DNA of 64,000 nucleotides from Lingula anatina (Eukaryota; Brachiopoda; Lingulata; Lingulida; Lingulidae): contig NW_019775425.1 of the NCBI RefSeq assembly GCF_001039355.2, forward strand, positions 77,036 to 141,035, in the 5' to 3' direction. The position numbers and the translations under genes were made by a program. Positions 38,401 to 50,683 of this stretch are shown here, piece by piece. The notes under the pieces are model-generated. The model did no database searches. It saw only the letters and a program-made list of their open reading frames with translations, and was not told the origin of the DNA. How positions within the stretch are numbered: position 1 is the first letter of the stretch; each line of letters starts with the position of its first letter.

Positions 38401-40756
38401 TTTCTTTCTCTTCCCTTCTTTGTTTTGGCAGCCTAAAGTTCATCTTAACAACAAGTTTTTGATATACTGGCTTCTGCTTATTGCAAGCCTTTTTGGGAAT
38501 GTTTATTTTACTTTCCTTTTTTGGTTTCATTTCTAGTCTTTTGACCAATTTCGTTTTCACTTTCTTGACAGATGGTGATTTGGGGGCCTTTTTATCTTTA
38601 GACCCTGTTACTTTCTGAGGAGTATTATGCTTTCCCCTAACTGTAAAGTCAAATTCGTTGCTGTCTAAATCAATCTTATTTCTATCCAAATAAGCCTGGA
38701 GCTCTGTCTTTGATCTAAATTTTCTGCCTTCTGGGCTGAAATGAGACAAAGAACTCAGGTCAATATTTTTATCAATATGTCAGAAGTGTTATAAGAATGT
38801 GTCATCCTCTAATATGCAATCATCTCTACATGATCATATCAATATCAAATGCCTAAATGTTTCAGTTGATGCAATTAAACCATGTACTTTTACAATTATA
38901 TCAATCATCAATCAATAAATATTTTATATCAAACTTCAAAATGAAACTATCATTTTCAACAATGACAATTATCAATCAATAATTTATATTGAACTTTACA
39001 CGGACCTATAGATGTATACATCAAACTTCCCTGCTGACTTTCCCATGGTGCGTTGCGTAACAAGTCGTTTCCAACCAGGGGGCAGGGTGTCATCATTTTC
39101 CATAGGTAGTCCATCGTATGTGTGGTCAAGTCTGCAAACAACCAGGTTTTATATATAATACATTTACAAGCACACACCATATAATATAAATAAATAGATA
39201 AATCACAATAAATAAATATATAATATGAATAAATACAAACATATTTGATAAGTTATAAATATATAAAATTTATGAAGGGGAAATTAGGGGTGGATTGTGT
39301 GAGATAAAATATGTCAAGACTGTGTACAGCCAAATGTATAAACCGTACAAAACACCCACCTCACTCCCCTCAGGGCCTTCCAAATTTGGACATATGCTAA
39401 GAATTTCTCAAAAATTAATTGGCCTTCCAAAACCCTTATATCAGGTGTGAATGACAGGGTAACTGCGCCAGCATTTCCAAGTTTAGAAGTGATGAGCTGT
39501 TTACCTTACTGGTGTCCCTGGCATGCTGCCTCCAGTGGAACTGCTCAACTTGGGGCTATCCAATGTTGTCTGAGTATCTGTATTATTTTGCTCTTGCATG
39601 ATTTCCACACTGAAATTGACAAAAATAACGAAAACAATATATTTACATTCATTAAGTAATTAATAAGCATAGAATGGCATATCAAGAAAAATTTGGATGT
39701 TCTTTTTATTTATTACAAAAAATATTTGTAAATGGAAAATCAGTGCTGTTGCATGGAATATTTTTTGAAGACTATTGTCAATTAACTGTAGCAACAACAC
39801 ATCATTAGTATTATATCACTTCATCTAGTCAAAATTATCATTCCTTGGTCTTCATATTTACTATTATCTATATTCACTGCCATGTGCAAGTACAGTTTAA
39901 ACTGAAGGAGTGTCCTTTAACTTTAGCCCACATGAAAAATAATCTTAAACTGTTTGCCTTGGTGTCTTGAAAAAAATTGCTGACAAATTTTTGCAAACTG
40001 CTCTCTGAGCATTTATACCCCTTGGTTTTCAACACTTTTTTGGCCTTACATGCAAGCAGGTTTGGTCTTATTTCACCCTATGTCACTAAAACTTGAGTTC
40101 AGGTATAGCATCACTTTTGAATGGCATGCGTATGTAGTAGTAGTTGATGCACAGATGAAATAAAAACACTACAACTTGAACAAACTGCAGCGTGAATAAA
40201 CCGATATGAAAGGAACTAAATTGCAAATATTATACCACAAGGTGTGATGGAGGACACAATGTTTTCCCTGGACGGAGGTATTTATAGCCTAAAGAGTCTG
40301 AGTGGACTGAATGAGGCCTCACCTACCTAGCATGCAACTTTATTACGGCAAAAGCCGAAAAGGGGAGAAGTGTGAGGAAACTTTCAGTTTAAGAATTTGA
40401 GATTGTTTCCATCTTGTGTGGTCCTTTTTATTTCATACACTCGTGAATCTATAGAGACTTTTACAGGAGTGATTTAGTGGGAAAAAAATGCGTGCCTTAT
40501 GTCAGGTATCACTCATCGAGAACATCGACTTGAGCTCACTGACTGTCCTCAGAAGCAGTTGGTGCAACCTGACTGCAAGAGAAAGTCGGCTGCAGAAACA
40601 ATCAGGCTCGGAATCAATATCCCAAAAGAACTCAATGTCTTCCTTGAGTAAATGTGTACTTTCTACCACACAATCACATTACATGGATGTTTGTTTCTTT
40701 CATAATTATTATTTCATTACAGCATCTCACCTTCCGCGCGCCACCGTTTCGGCCAT
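30282..40756 (-). CDS. MBD4: Methyl-CpG-binding domain protein 4, mismatch DNA glycosylase
   Basis: Eight minus-strand exons in transcript order: 40756-40731, 39609-39505, 39131-39006, 38735-37177, 33705-33508, 32303-32154, 30725-30622, 30359-30282. All phases fit, giving 781 residues (human 580). MBD4 removes T or U opposite G, mainly at deaminated CpG, in nuclear base-excision repair. The MBD spans about residues 58-125 ([24 protein letters not shown]). The HhH-GPD glycosylase is about 636-781 ([29 protein letters not shown]), with the catalytic aspartate at 744 within GNDSY. The linker is much longer than in vertebrates, lysine-rich then Ser-Pro-rich. Reading through the exon 4 donor (37176) meets a stop after three codons, so intron retention would give an MBD-only form. 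Exon 1 encodes only MAETVARG; its start matches the head-to-head promoter with NEDD1. Confidence 0.93.
30840..31116 (-). mobile_element. tRNA-derived SINE in an MBD4 intron
   Basis: On the minus strand the sequence begins with GGCCTTGTGGTTAGAGTG, a pol III A-box of tRNA type. About 35 bases on comes GGGTTTGACC, a B-box. A non-tRNA body follows toward 30840. It lies between MBD4 exons 6 and 7, in the same orientation as the gene. Confidence 0.65.
31126..31385. mobile_element. MITE with AGTATGGTAATTAC ends, copy 1
   Basis: Long inverted ends: AGTATGGTAATTACTCGATC with TTTTCAATGGGGCAAAA at left, and at right TTTTGCCCATCGAAAAGATG with AAGTAATTACCATACT. It is 260 bases, with no coding capacity, directly next to the SINE. 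A second member is at 32760-33011. Confidence 0.75.
32381..32464. repeat. Compound (TA)n(CA)n(TA)n microsatellite
   Basis: TA, then CA, then TA runs just upstream (in transcript sense) of MBD4 exon 6, which begins at 32303. Confidence 0.9.
32760..33011. mobile_element. MITE of the same family, copy 2
   Basis: Ends GATACGGTTATGACTCGATC with TTTTCAATGGGG and, inverted, CCCCATTGAAAAAAAATCGA with GTATTACCGTAC match the copy at 31126-31385. It lies in the next MBD4 intron (exons 5 to 6). The two copies differ in the interior. Confidence 0.7.
35555..35925. mobile_element. Tandem pair of GATCGATC-family elements
   Basis: Two head-to-tail units: the first half of the family element (GGGTTCCCATAAC to GCCCACTAAAGCTGTT) is repeated at about 35690. 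Poly-G (35666-35684) lies between them. Only the second continues through GTAATTAAC, TTTAGCGAGAAACCCC and GATCGATCCTGCTAG to its right end. It lies in the long MBD4 intron between exons 4 and 5, which otherwise shows no coding fragment. Confidence 0.65.
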
Positions 40757-40948
40757 GTTGTTTATTTCCGCCAAGCGGAAACAGTTGGAATCATGGGAAA
40801 ATGATGTCCGAGTTCAGCCTCGTTTCCAATGAAGCGGTTCTCTTGTGAGGCAACAGGGAGCAAAAGCAAAAATTTATCGAATTTTTGTTGAATTGTAAAT
40901 TGATATACACACCGTGCAATGGCAAGGACAAGCGCTACATAGTACAAG
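40757..40948. promoter_or_regulatory. Bidirectional promoter, MBD4 and NEDD1
   Basis: The MBD4 start codon lies at 40756 on the minus strand. On the plus strand a consensus donor (TACAAG then GTAACT at 40949) can splice to the acceptor at 41656, just before the NEDD1 start. Both first exons therefore fit inside about 190 bases. No TATA box is seen, and the interval is less AT-rich than its surroundings. The AACATGGCCG at the MBD4 start resembles a YY1 initiator site. Confidence 0.5.
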
Positions 40949-41449
40949 GTAACTATTTTCATTACTTCCAAATTTAAGAAGCACCTAACTGACCCATAAT
41001 CAGTTTCTGTTTTTCAGTCATGCAATTATTATTATGTGGAAACTGTCTTAAGTGTTCGATTGGGATTGTTGACAAAATTTGCAGACTGGTATCTCTTACC
41101 TTTTAGAGATCTCTCATTGTTATCACTTGATTCAATCCCCAGCATATTTACTCAGTTTTGCATAAATGGTAACTGTGCAACATTTTATTTGTTTCTCTAG
41201 ACGGCAGGATTGGCAGTCTGACTACTACATTATTTTATCATATGATTATATTAAAAATGAAATGCTTTCAAAAATGAATGCTAGAAGTTAATTATATCTT
41301 TAATCAAAGACAGCCCTTGGTCATTTATGACTGCTTTCCACTTGTATTGCTCAAACTTTACAACTTTAAACCAATCACAGATTTAATGTTATAAAGTTGT
41401 CCGATAGTAAAATTTTCAAAACTGCTATTTGCATTGTACTTTGTAGTGT

Positions 41450-41555
41450 TTTGGGGGGAATTGCTTAACTCAACAAGGGACCTGGGATGCTTGTGAACAG
41501 AGCGAGTGCTTTACCAATGAGCTATTGAACCTGGATCTACCCAGGCCAGTCACTA
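41450..41555 (-). mobile_element. Degenerate tRNA-like SINE fragment
   Basis: The minus strand reads GTTCAATAGCTCATTGGTAA followed by AGCACTCGC, a tRNA A-box-like segment. The expected B-box is degraded to CCCAGGTCCCTTG. It lies in the presumptive 5' untranslated intron of NEDD1. A tRNA gene is unlikely because no cloverleaf can be drawn. Confidence 0.4.
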
Positions 41556-41682
41556 CAAATTTTACTATTTAAGCTTTATAAATCTGGCATACCTGTGTAG
41601 CACATTCTTTCAATCAAACACAGTTTACAGTCATCATACTATTTTTAATGCTTACAGGTTGTCCACTTGGCTTCAATCCAAC

Positions 41683-41821
41683 ATGGGCGACTTTAAACTA
41701 GCCTCGGCTGGTGATGATATTAAAATATGGGACTGCAATGGATACACGCTGGTCAAACAGTACAACCCACATCCAGGGAATATTGGGTCCTTGTGCTGGA
41801 GTCATGATAGTATCCTTACTA

Positions 41822-41857
<36 letters not shown>

Positions 41858-42365
41858 TGTTTTTTTTTACATGGATAGACTGCTTAACAGGCATCATTTT
41901 AGTGGTTGGGTAAATCATTATTGATCAAACATTGTCTGCTAAATGATGGTACTAGTATTAAATGGGATGTTTAGAATTTTAGGTTTTGATGTAATGTGAA
42001 AAAGTGCTGACAACCTATCCTTAAGTATAGTCACATGTTAAAGGTGTTATTTTCATTGTTACGTTTTCCTATCGATATTTTTCACCCAAAGAGTGATTAA
42101 AGATTTCAGTTTGTTAGTTTATAATTACAGTTTGTAATACATCTACTATTCCTACTGCTACTACTACTAAGACTACTACTACCAATTATTAATATTAATA
42201 TTATTATAAAGTGTGATAACAGCTGTGAGCATTAAATCCTTAACCAAGTGTCCAGATTTTTTCCTTGCCAGTACATGCTCTGGTGGAGATAGGATTGTGC
42301 TGACATATATGAAAACTGCTGCAAGTAATGCAGTGGAAGTTACACTTGGGGTGAGTACGCACATG

Positions 42366-42409
<44 letters not shown>

Positions 42410-45400
42410 CACACACACACACCTGAGTGCACAGAGAAAGACAGAGAGAGAGAAATTATATCATGTTTCCTAACTATGGGACGCAGCATATTATTCTTTG
42501 GGGACCTACGGATATTTTCTTACTCTGCCATAAAAAATTTAGTACGCCCGTCTTTCTTCAAATTCAGGAGGATACCAGCTGCACAGTGTTCAGCTCCCAG
42601 TCCAGGTATGTGCTAGGAGGCAGGAAGGACGGCTCCTTACAACTGTGGGATCTCAAAACCCAGAAACTCAAGAAAGTCTACAAGGTATGACCTACGCACA
42701 CAACTGTAGATTGAGAAGTTAAACTTGAATTTGTCAGTATTTAATAGTTGTATTTCATTACCTCCTAAGGTACTCCTACAATTCAGAGGTCATTTTTTCA
42801 CTGGCTTATTTAGCATCTGCAAAATGAAATTAGTGAGGTTTTGTGTAATTTCTAAAGAGACATCAAAATGTTATAACGTTTATAATTATCCTTTTATTTC
42901 CATCAAGATATAACAACTTCATTTAATTTAATGTCTGTAGCTTGAAAAATCTTGTCTTGTGTGAACAAATTAAGTCCTGTCACAATAAAAAAAAATATAA
43001 TTGTAACTTTGAGCCCACAACACAGTTCATGATTTTTTTTTCTTTTTTGATTTAGGATCACAAATCTCCAGTCTCCTGCTTGTCCTTCAACTGGAATGAC
43101 ACCTACATGGCCTCAGGGTCAGAGTCTGGGCAGATTGTCCTGCATAATGCGGTCACTGGTCAAGCTTCCAGTCCACTGGTCACTCCTAAGACACAGGTAC
43201 TTGTTAGAAGGAACTGCTAGGCTCAATATGAAATTACTTTATTTTATTATTTATCAGTATGTTGATTGTCTCTGAAGTCCCCACAGCAGAATCAAGGGTT
43301 ATACATTTTAATGTTATTTTTTGTAAGGTGATAATTTTTCCACTTGTCTGATAGCACAAACCTACTATATGTGATGGAAAGCTGAGATATTTGTGTACCT
43401 CTGTTATAGGTGTAACTGTATGTTGGCATTAATTTTTGTAGGATTGGAAAGAAAATAGGTTCATTGCACTTGAAGTACTATTTTCTCATTATGAAAGTGG
43501 TGGTTTTACAATATAACAACGTTTAAATGTACTTTTAGGCAATACGTAAACTCCAATACAGCAATTTTAAGAAGTCATTGCTTGGCTCTGTATCTGACGA
43601 CGGGGCCTTGAATCTTTGGGACGTAAACACACGGCGCCTGCTACATTCATTTAATGACATGCACCGTGCTCCTGCGACAGGACTTGTGTTTTCTCCGCTC
43701 AATGAAATGCTGCTAATGAGTGTGGGACTAGACAAAAGAATTGTATGTTATGATGTCCATGGTAAAACGTAAGTTCCAGATTCAAGAGAAAGACAGGCAG
43801 ATGTTTTGTTAATCATTTTAAATGTTTGTTTTAAATAATGTAAGCATTTGTATGTTTTGTGGGATATCTTAAACTAAAAAAGTATGCAAATTTTAAAATA
43901 ATTAGCTTTTTAAAGCTTTTTAACATTAACACGTTATATTCTGTATGTCTTTACATTAACCAGCCATGCTGTCTCGACTGATTTAAATTATTTGAATAGA
44001 ATGCTTTCGACAAACTTTTGATAAGTTAAGTCAAGAAAACAATCCCATAACGCATTTATTTATTTATTATATAATGGTAAATAAAGCATACTTGATCTTG
44101 TGTAGCTCTTTCATTGGACCTACTACTAAACAGATTCCATCCAAAATAAAAAAAGATGTATTTCTTCAATTTCAGGGCTGTTAAATCGGTTACAGCTGAC
44201 AGTCCCCTGACATCCGTTGACATGCTACATGACGGCGTGACTGTTGCAGTTGGCACCACGCGTGGCATGGTTCACATTTATGATCTCCGCCAAGGAATGA
44301 CTCCAGTGAGGTCGCTGAATGCTCACAAGTCTTCAGTGCAGTGTCTGAACTTCCAGTCTAATTATAAACCCTCCAAGGTGAGAGATAAGTGGTATAGAGA
44401 AAAACACAGTCTGGGTCCACTCCATTATTATGTTTGGCTAATCTCTAAGCAAATTTTTGTGAGCTTAGGATTATGTGGAATACTTACACTTATTTTTCTG
44501 TTTGTTTAATTTTTTAGCCGATTTCATCCATGATTTTGCTCAGTATTTGAGTTGCCTAAAATTATGGAGCAATTTGGCTAAAAAAAATATTAACTACCAG
44601 ATATTCCTATCAAAATATTTAGAGATTTAAATATTTATTGATAGACATTTTAAGAGTTTTTTTTTATTGATTTGCTCATGGGTAATGTTATGACCCTCAA
44701 CCATAATATGAATTGGAGTCATCTGTTTCAAAGGATAGCGGAAGTAAGAGAGCTACGTCTGCCACTCCCAGGACAGTTCAACCACCAAAGACCGCAGCTT
44801 CCTCTATTGTGAAAGCAGCTGGTGCTGCCAAGTCCAATCACAAGATGGAGCCAGAAACACCTGCACAAAGAGGTACAGTATTCATCAACCTTACCCCTGA
44901 AAACGATAGATTTTTTGTAAGCAATGTAATGACAGGTATTTACTCGTGTTGAGGGTGTTAGTGACAATTGGAAAGTGAATCATCTTGAAATCTTTTCCTC
45001 TCTCCTCTCCATTACTGTAACAGTTTCTGCCAAGATTGTAATTTAATGTTTAAGGAACACAAATAATACAACTTTCAGCCACTTTGAATATTTTGACATT
45101 AGATAAAATTTTGTGAACAGTGCAAACAATGCCAATGTTATGGCGGACTTATTAATTTCATTTATTGTTGAATAAAACAGCTGGTTAAATCTTAACTCCT
45201 TATAATAATGATTTTTTTCTTTTTGATATCATTTCTATATTTGATAAAACTGGTTTTAGTACAATAAGGGATTCTGTATTGATGTTGGCACTCCTATTCA
45301 ATTACAGCAAGCTTGACTGACAAGACCAACCTTACTAAGATCAGAGAGGAGCATCTACAGGACTCGACAGAGCAGGATATGTTCTCTCCTCTTAGAGAAG

Positions 45401-45412
45401 GTAAAACTGGGG

Positions 45413-45451
<39 letters not shown>

Positions 45452-48270
45452 CATGCATGCATGCTTGTGTGTGTTGGATGACAACATATGGCTGCTCCAT
45501 TCTTTTGTTGATGTATGTATCAGAATTCATCAACTGATTAGCTCTAACAGTTTAAAGAAGCACAAAAGACTACTGATCTGGGATAATGATGATTAACTTT
45601 TGGAATAATAAGTGTAGAACTCTAGCACAAGCAATGGCAAGACAAAGCCAGTTGTAAATTTGTGTGAAAAAAGTGTCAAGAATGCCAGAAACAAGAAACT
45701 GTTACCCAGGTGCTTGATGTGTAATTTTTAGAATGCACTCTTTTTTTTTCTTTTTTCTTTTTTTTCATGTATAAACAGACGCTGTTCACCTTTTTTTCAT
45801 ATCAAAACCTCTCTAGGTGGTTCAGGAGATGGATCAGAGCTGGTCGCTAACAGCAGGACCTTTGAGAATGTCCCCTCAGAGAACAGACCAGACATTGTTG
45901 GGATGGCCGCTGGCGTGGGGAGCAGGCAGCAGGACAGCTTTACTGCAGGTTTTTACTGCATTTTAATTGACCTTTGACCTAGTTTGGCATTTCAGCCTGT
46001 TATACTTTGACAGATTTCAAGATCAAAAGGTACAGAAATGGTTAGGAATGACAGATACAAGTTACTCCATGCCTGGGTCTGTTGCTACATGCTGCTGCAC
46101 ATGAGCTGCTGCATGATATGTGGCACTTGGTGTGATCCTTCAGTCGGCATTTTCACCTTTGCACTTGTTGTAATGTCCAGTAATAGCCGTTTGTGAGGAA
46201 AAACGGGGCCAAACAATCTCTGTCACCAAAACTTAAAGAATAATACAGGTTAACTTGTCTAAGGAATATAAAAGGGGTGAAATTTGGATTGTACTTCAGA
46301 AAGATATATTTTATTTTTGTCTTGTAGGAGGTGTGTTTTCACCTTTGTCTGCTAATACATCCAACACCTCACTAAGAAGAAATCCTATTGGTGCTGGTAG
46401 CCTCAATGACTCTTCATTGTTAGGAAACCGTCCAATCACAACAGGAGTTTCTTTTGAAGATGGCCTGCATGCAAAGAGTTCAGAGGTAGTTTTATAGGAA
46501 ATAGACCACCAATGATGAAAGAGTGCATATTCTCCAATATTGTTTATTAGAATAAAGCAGGACTTTTTTAGCATTTTGGAGTAAAGTAAAAACCCACTAA
46601 CCGTCGTAAATTACATCATATCTGATTATAAAACGGTGTTGAAACCATGATTCAAATAGAAATTGGACATAGTTAATTTAGTAACAAGAGGTAATACTAT
46701 ACTCAGGTAATACTATACTCTATATGGACTGCACATAGTCATACTAAACTGATTGTAATTGTGAACAACAAGTAACGTTCCTACTAGGGAAAAAAACTGT
46801 TCAGAGTGAAGTAGAGCCAGTAATCCTGTATTATACTAAGCTTCAAAGCAATCAGTTTTTCTGATCTCATTATTCACAGGTCCATGCAGATACTGGAGCT
46901 GGAATTACAGATGAAGATGTAGAGAGCAAGTCATACCAGTACATGAATGGCACACCTGGTGTCAGATTACCTTTACCACAAGGTAAGAGTACTCTATTAA
47001 GAGACCTAGATATCATCACGTCATTTTCATTAAAGATAAGGTTTCATTACCCAATTATAGTTATATGTACCGCAAGGTGAGAGAATTGTTAAGAATTCTA
47101 CTAGTAGATGCATCTTGTTGTGCTGTTTTAGAGATTAAGTTTTTTTTAAATAATGCATTAGTGGTTACACAGTGATTGTAAACATAATAATAATAATATT
47201 AATCAGACTGATATATCAACATACTAACAGGTATTTCAGAGGGCAGCACAAGAAGTCCACGAACCCCAAGAACACCCAGAACCCAGGCTGCTGTAAGTGA
47301 TGACCTCTATAGGTCAGACAAGGTCACAACAAGACCAAAAGACCTGTCCTCCAGAGAGACTGAATCACGGATGGGGGAAAGGCATTCAGACAGCTGGACA
47401 GTAGCTGAGAGCAGTCAGAGACAGAGAATGACCAGTGGTCAAAAAGTGGACTCGAGAGACGGAGTGGTGTCTCGGCTTTCATCACACATAACAAGCAGTC
47501 GTGGCTCAGGAGATTGGATGGACGGATCTGATTGGAAACCACATCAAGAGCAGCACCAACAACAGACTGCTTACTCTACTACAAACTCTAGCAGTAATGC
47601 AGTTGTCCCACTCTCTGGGGGCATTGGAGCTGGGGCAGCGGCTTCAGGGACCACACCCACCACGCCCCAGGGTGTGCCCCTGGGTATTCAACCATTTCAC
47701 ACAGAGTTTATCAGGAATGTTGTGGAGGAAGCCATGGAAGAGTTCAGAGATCAGATGCACAGGGAACACATTCATCTACAGATGGAGATGATAAAACAAT
47801 TTCAAATTCAGCTGGTGAGTGAACTTCATTTTTTTATTATTATTTTTTGATAATTGTTACTGGGGAAGTAATTAGCCTTTTTCAAACTGCCTTAAAACAA
47901 AAAACATTTGGTACCTTAATTGCATTTTTAGACACAAGTAGACTGCTAAACTTCTTACTTTATCAGAAATCTAATGGATCAAAATTTTTCTTTAGTTTTT
48001 GCTGATATTGATATGAGCTAAGCCTTAATCAAAAAAGTTTCAGGTTCCAAAATGTCTGACTTCTTGAAGCCTCCTGTGCATGTGCTTGAAAGATCTTTTT
48101 TCCAAGAACAAAAAGACATCAGTGAAAAACTGTAATTATTCTTAATAATATTTTGTATGTTTCAGCATGAAGTCAGGTCTATGCTTCAGGAATTTTCAGT
48201 CAACGAAGAACTTGTGGCAGAGATCCACCGACTGCGAGAGGAAAATGAGAGGCTGAAGAAGAACTACTGA
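41683..48270 (+). CDS. NEDD1: NEDD1, gamma-tubulin ring complex targeting WD40 protein
   Basis: Thirteen exons: 41683-41809, 42256-42350, 42568-42684, 43056-43196, 43539-43768, 44176-44377, 44734-44872, 45308-45400, 45817-45948, 46328-46485, 46880-46982, 47231-47814, 48166-48270. All phases fit, for 741 residues (human 660). NEDD1 recruits the gamma-tubulin ring complex to centrosomes and spindles. An N-terminal WD40 propeller covers about 1-305, with family phrases GDDIKIWD, LLGSVSDDGALNLWDVN, GLDKRIVCYD and AHKSSVQCL. A Ser/Thr-rich linker follows, including a conserved DMFSPLRE segment. The C-terminal helices (about 667-741) match vertebrate NEDD1 (EMIKQFQIQL, SVNEELVAEIHRLREENERL) and should bind the gamma-tubulin complex. 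The exon 7 acceptor is uncertain: 44719 is also in frame and would add five residues. CA and GT microsatellites follow exons 2 and 8. Confidence 0.93.
42369..42422. repeat. (CA)n microsatellite
   Basis: Near-perfect CA run starting about 20 bases after the exon 2 donor of NEDD1. Confidence 0.95.
45414..45443. repeat. (GT)n microsatellite
   Basis: GT run starting about 14 bases after the NEDD1 exon 8 donor (45401). Confidence 0.9.
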
Positions 48271-48275
48271 ATAAA
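48270..48275 (+). terminator. AATAAA overlapping the NEDD1 stop codon
   Basis: The final A of the TGA stop starts an AATAAA hexamer. Further AATAAA-like hexamers within about 110 bases (for example near 48375) are more likely to be used. Confidence 0.3.
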
Positions 48276-48727
48276 CGTGTCTTTGTTATAAACTTCTCAT
48301 GTTTACATAAACATTGCTTTAGCATTAAACATTTTATCACTGCAAACATATGCCCAATATATTTATTTCCAAAAATAAATTGAAAATATGTTATAATACT
48401 TGTTTATACAAAAATGTAAACAAATTGAATGCTTTCATTAAAAATAGCTTGGGTAGGTTGCCAAAGTTCTAATTAAAGTGTTGCCTGTGTTCATAGATGA
48501 TGCATTGCTATTTTTGTGTGTTAAACCCGAGTCAAGAAAAGAAAGTTGTTGGGCCTGGTATGAACTTGTTAAAAAGAAGGGAAAAATCGGTGGACCATTT
48601 TCCGTCCCTTTCAATAAATATTTCATCTTTTGAGTGTGTGAGGTTTTTTAATTGAGTGGGGAATAAGACAAACAAAGAGGAATGAATGTGTCATTTGGTC
48701 TGGTATGGTGTCCACAGTGATAAGTAC

Positions 48728-50006
48728 TTTTTCCTTCTCTGTCATATTTTGCGACTCTTTTAAATTGAATTGTACTACATAATATGTATCACTGCTGTAA
48801 TAATTTATCCTCAAGTATATAGTGCTTAAAATTCAATAAGGGTAATTTTTTTTTTTTAGAACGAGTCATTTTTCACAGATTCCTTCTATCTGTTAAAATG
48901 TCTCACTATTGAAGTGATAATCAGTCAGCAATGTGGCTTATCTGAGGTCATATATTATTTCGTTTGTTAAGTTTTTGGATAAGTTTAATGCTAGAGAAAG
49001 AAGAACACTACAATGTAGCACTTTAAAAAAAGCTTTCTGCATAAGCCATGGGCAATGTTAACTTTTCAACTTAAAAGGAGCTTACCTTCATTATTTTTAT
49101 AGAAGTGATCCTAAATGACTTTTGTGTGGTATTACAGGTGAGAAGCATGATGAAATATGATCATAAACTGTTTGGGGTAGTTATGCAGAGACCGATGCCA
49201 AATTATTGCTACTATTGAATATATACTGTCATTTAGGATATAAAAAATTCTAGTTAAGTACTAATTGCTTCGTTAGATAGAAAGCGCTGCAATGCAGGTA
49301 AATTTTTTAATTATTTATTTATTTATAATTATTTATTTTATTATTATTATTTTTTTTTTTTTANTTTTTCCTTCTCTGTCATATTTTGCGACTCTTTTAA
49401 ATTGAATTGTACTACATAATATGTATCACTGCTGTAATAATTTATCTTCAAGTATATAGTGCTTAAAATTCAATAAGGGTAATTATTTTTTTTTTTTAGA
49501 ACGAGTCATTTTTCACAGATTCCTTCTATCTGTTAAAATGTCTCACTATTGAAGTGATAATCAGTCAGCAATGTGGCTTATCTGAGGTCATATATTATTT
49601 CGTTTGTTAAGTTTTTGGATAAGTTTAATGCTAGAGAAAGAAGAACACTACAATGTAGCACTTTAAAAAAAGCTTTCTGCATAAGCCATGGGCAGTGTTA
49701 ACTTTTCAACTTAAAAGGAGCTTACCTTCATTATTTTTATAGAAGTGATCCTAAATGACTTTTGTGTGGTATAACAGGTGAGAAGCATGATGAAATATGA
49801 TCATAAACTGTGTGGGGTAGTTATGCAGAGACCGATGCCAAATTATTGCTACTATTGAATATATACTGTTATTTAGGATATACAAAATTCTAGTTAAGTA
49901 CTAATTGCTTTGTTAGATAGAAAGCGCTGCAATGCAGGTAAATTTTTTAATTATTTATTTATTATTATTTATTTTATTATTATTATTATTTATTTTTTTT
50001 TTTTTG
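48728..50006 (+). repeat. Direct duplication around a single N (false-join type)
   Basis: Bases 48728-49363 are repeated almost exactly at 49365-50006, with an N at 49364 exactly between them. Both copies start with TTTTTCCTTCTCTGTC and end in the same T-rich tract. Only scattered single-base and T-run differences separate them. This is the pattern left when two contigs with overlapping ends are joined without merging. An 11-N gap follows at 50007-50017. Confidence 0.85.
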
Positions 50007-50017
50007 NNNNNNNNNNN
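50007..50017. other. Assembly gap (11 N)
   Basis: Unknown bases flanked by poly-T on both sides and then poly-G. A homopolymer-induced sequencing or assembly break. Confidence 0.99.
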
Positions 50018-50683
50018 TTTTTTTTTTTTTGGGGGGGGGGGGTATTTGAATAGCAGTGTTCACCAAATAGATGAAAGTCTGCCAGGATCAGTGAATGTAA
50101 GAGAAATGTTCAGCTGAACCAAAATGGCCAACATGTCCGAATTATTCACACTAGACTGTGATCAGAGCAGCTTGTGCTGCTGCTGCAGATTTTATCATGT
50201 ATGTAATATAGTATATTATGCAATCTTTTGCAACAGAATAAACTTGATTAAAAATCTGGTCTTAATGTCTTTTTTCTGAAAGGACATCATTTTTTTTTCT
50301 CTCCAGCAAGTTGATACAAATAGATGTACAGAAAGAAATTCAGAAAAAACATTTTTTTTTTCTTGATTAGAAGAACAACCTGGAGAAATGGACAATATGG
50401 TGACCATCATTCTACACTAGAATTTTTCTTGATAGCCAATGAATGGCTTTCTTGCTCCAAGGCTCCATTTCACAAAAAGTAAAAGTTGTCTTCAGCTTAA
50501 TAAGTCTCTAAGCTTCAGCTCTTAGCCAACTAATTTACTATTCCTATCAATGAGCCTTATTTCAATATACTGAAATGTTTGCATTATCATCAGTTTTTGA
50601 CTCTTTGCACTGGACAATGTTACTAAGAGAGGTACTTGAAAGTCCTTTTCTTAACTCAAAAATATCCTTTTCTTTATTTTTCA

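Noticed and set aside
41450-41555. tRNA gene on the minus strand
   Set aside because: A-box-like segment only; no complete B-box or foldable cloverleaf, so called a SINE fragment.
42365-42473. His-Thr and Cys-Val repeat frames
   Set aside because: Translations of the CA microsatellite after NEDD1 exon 2.
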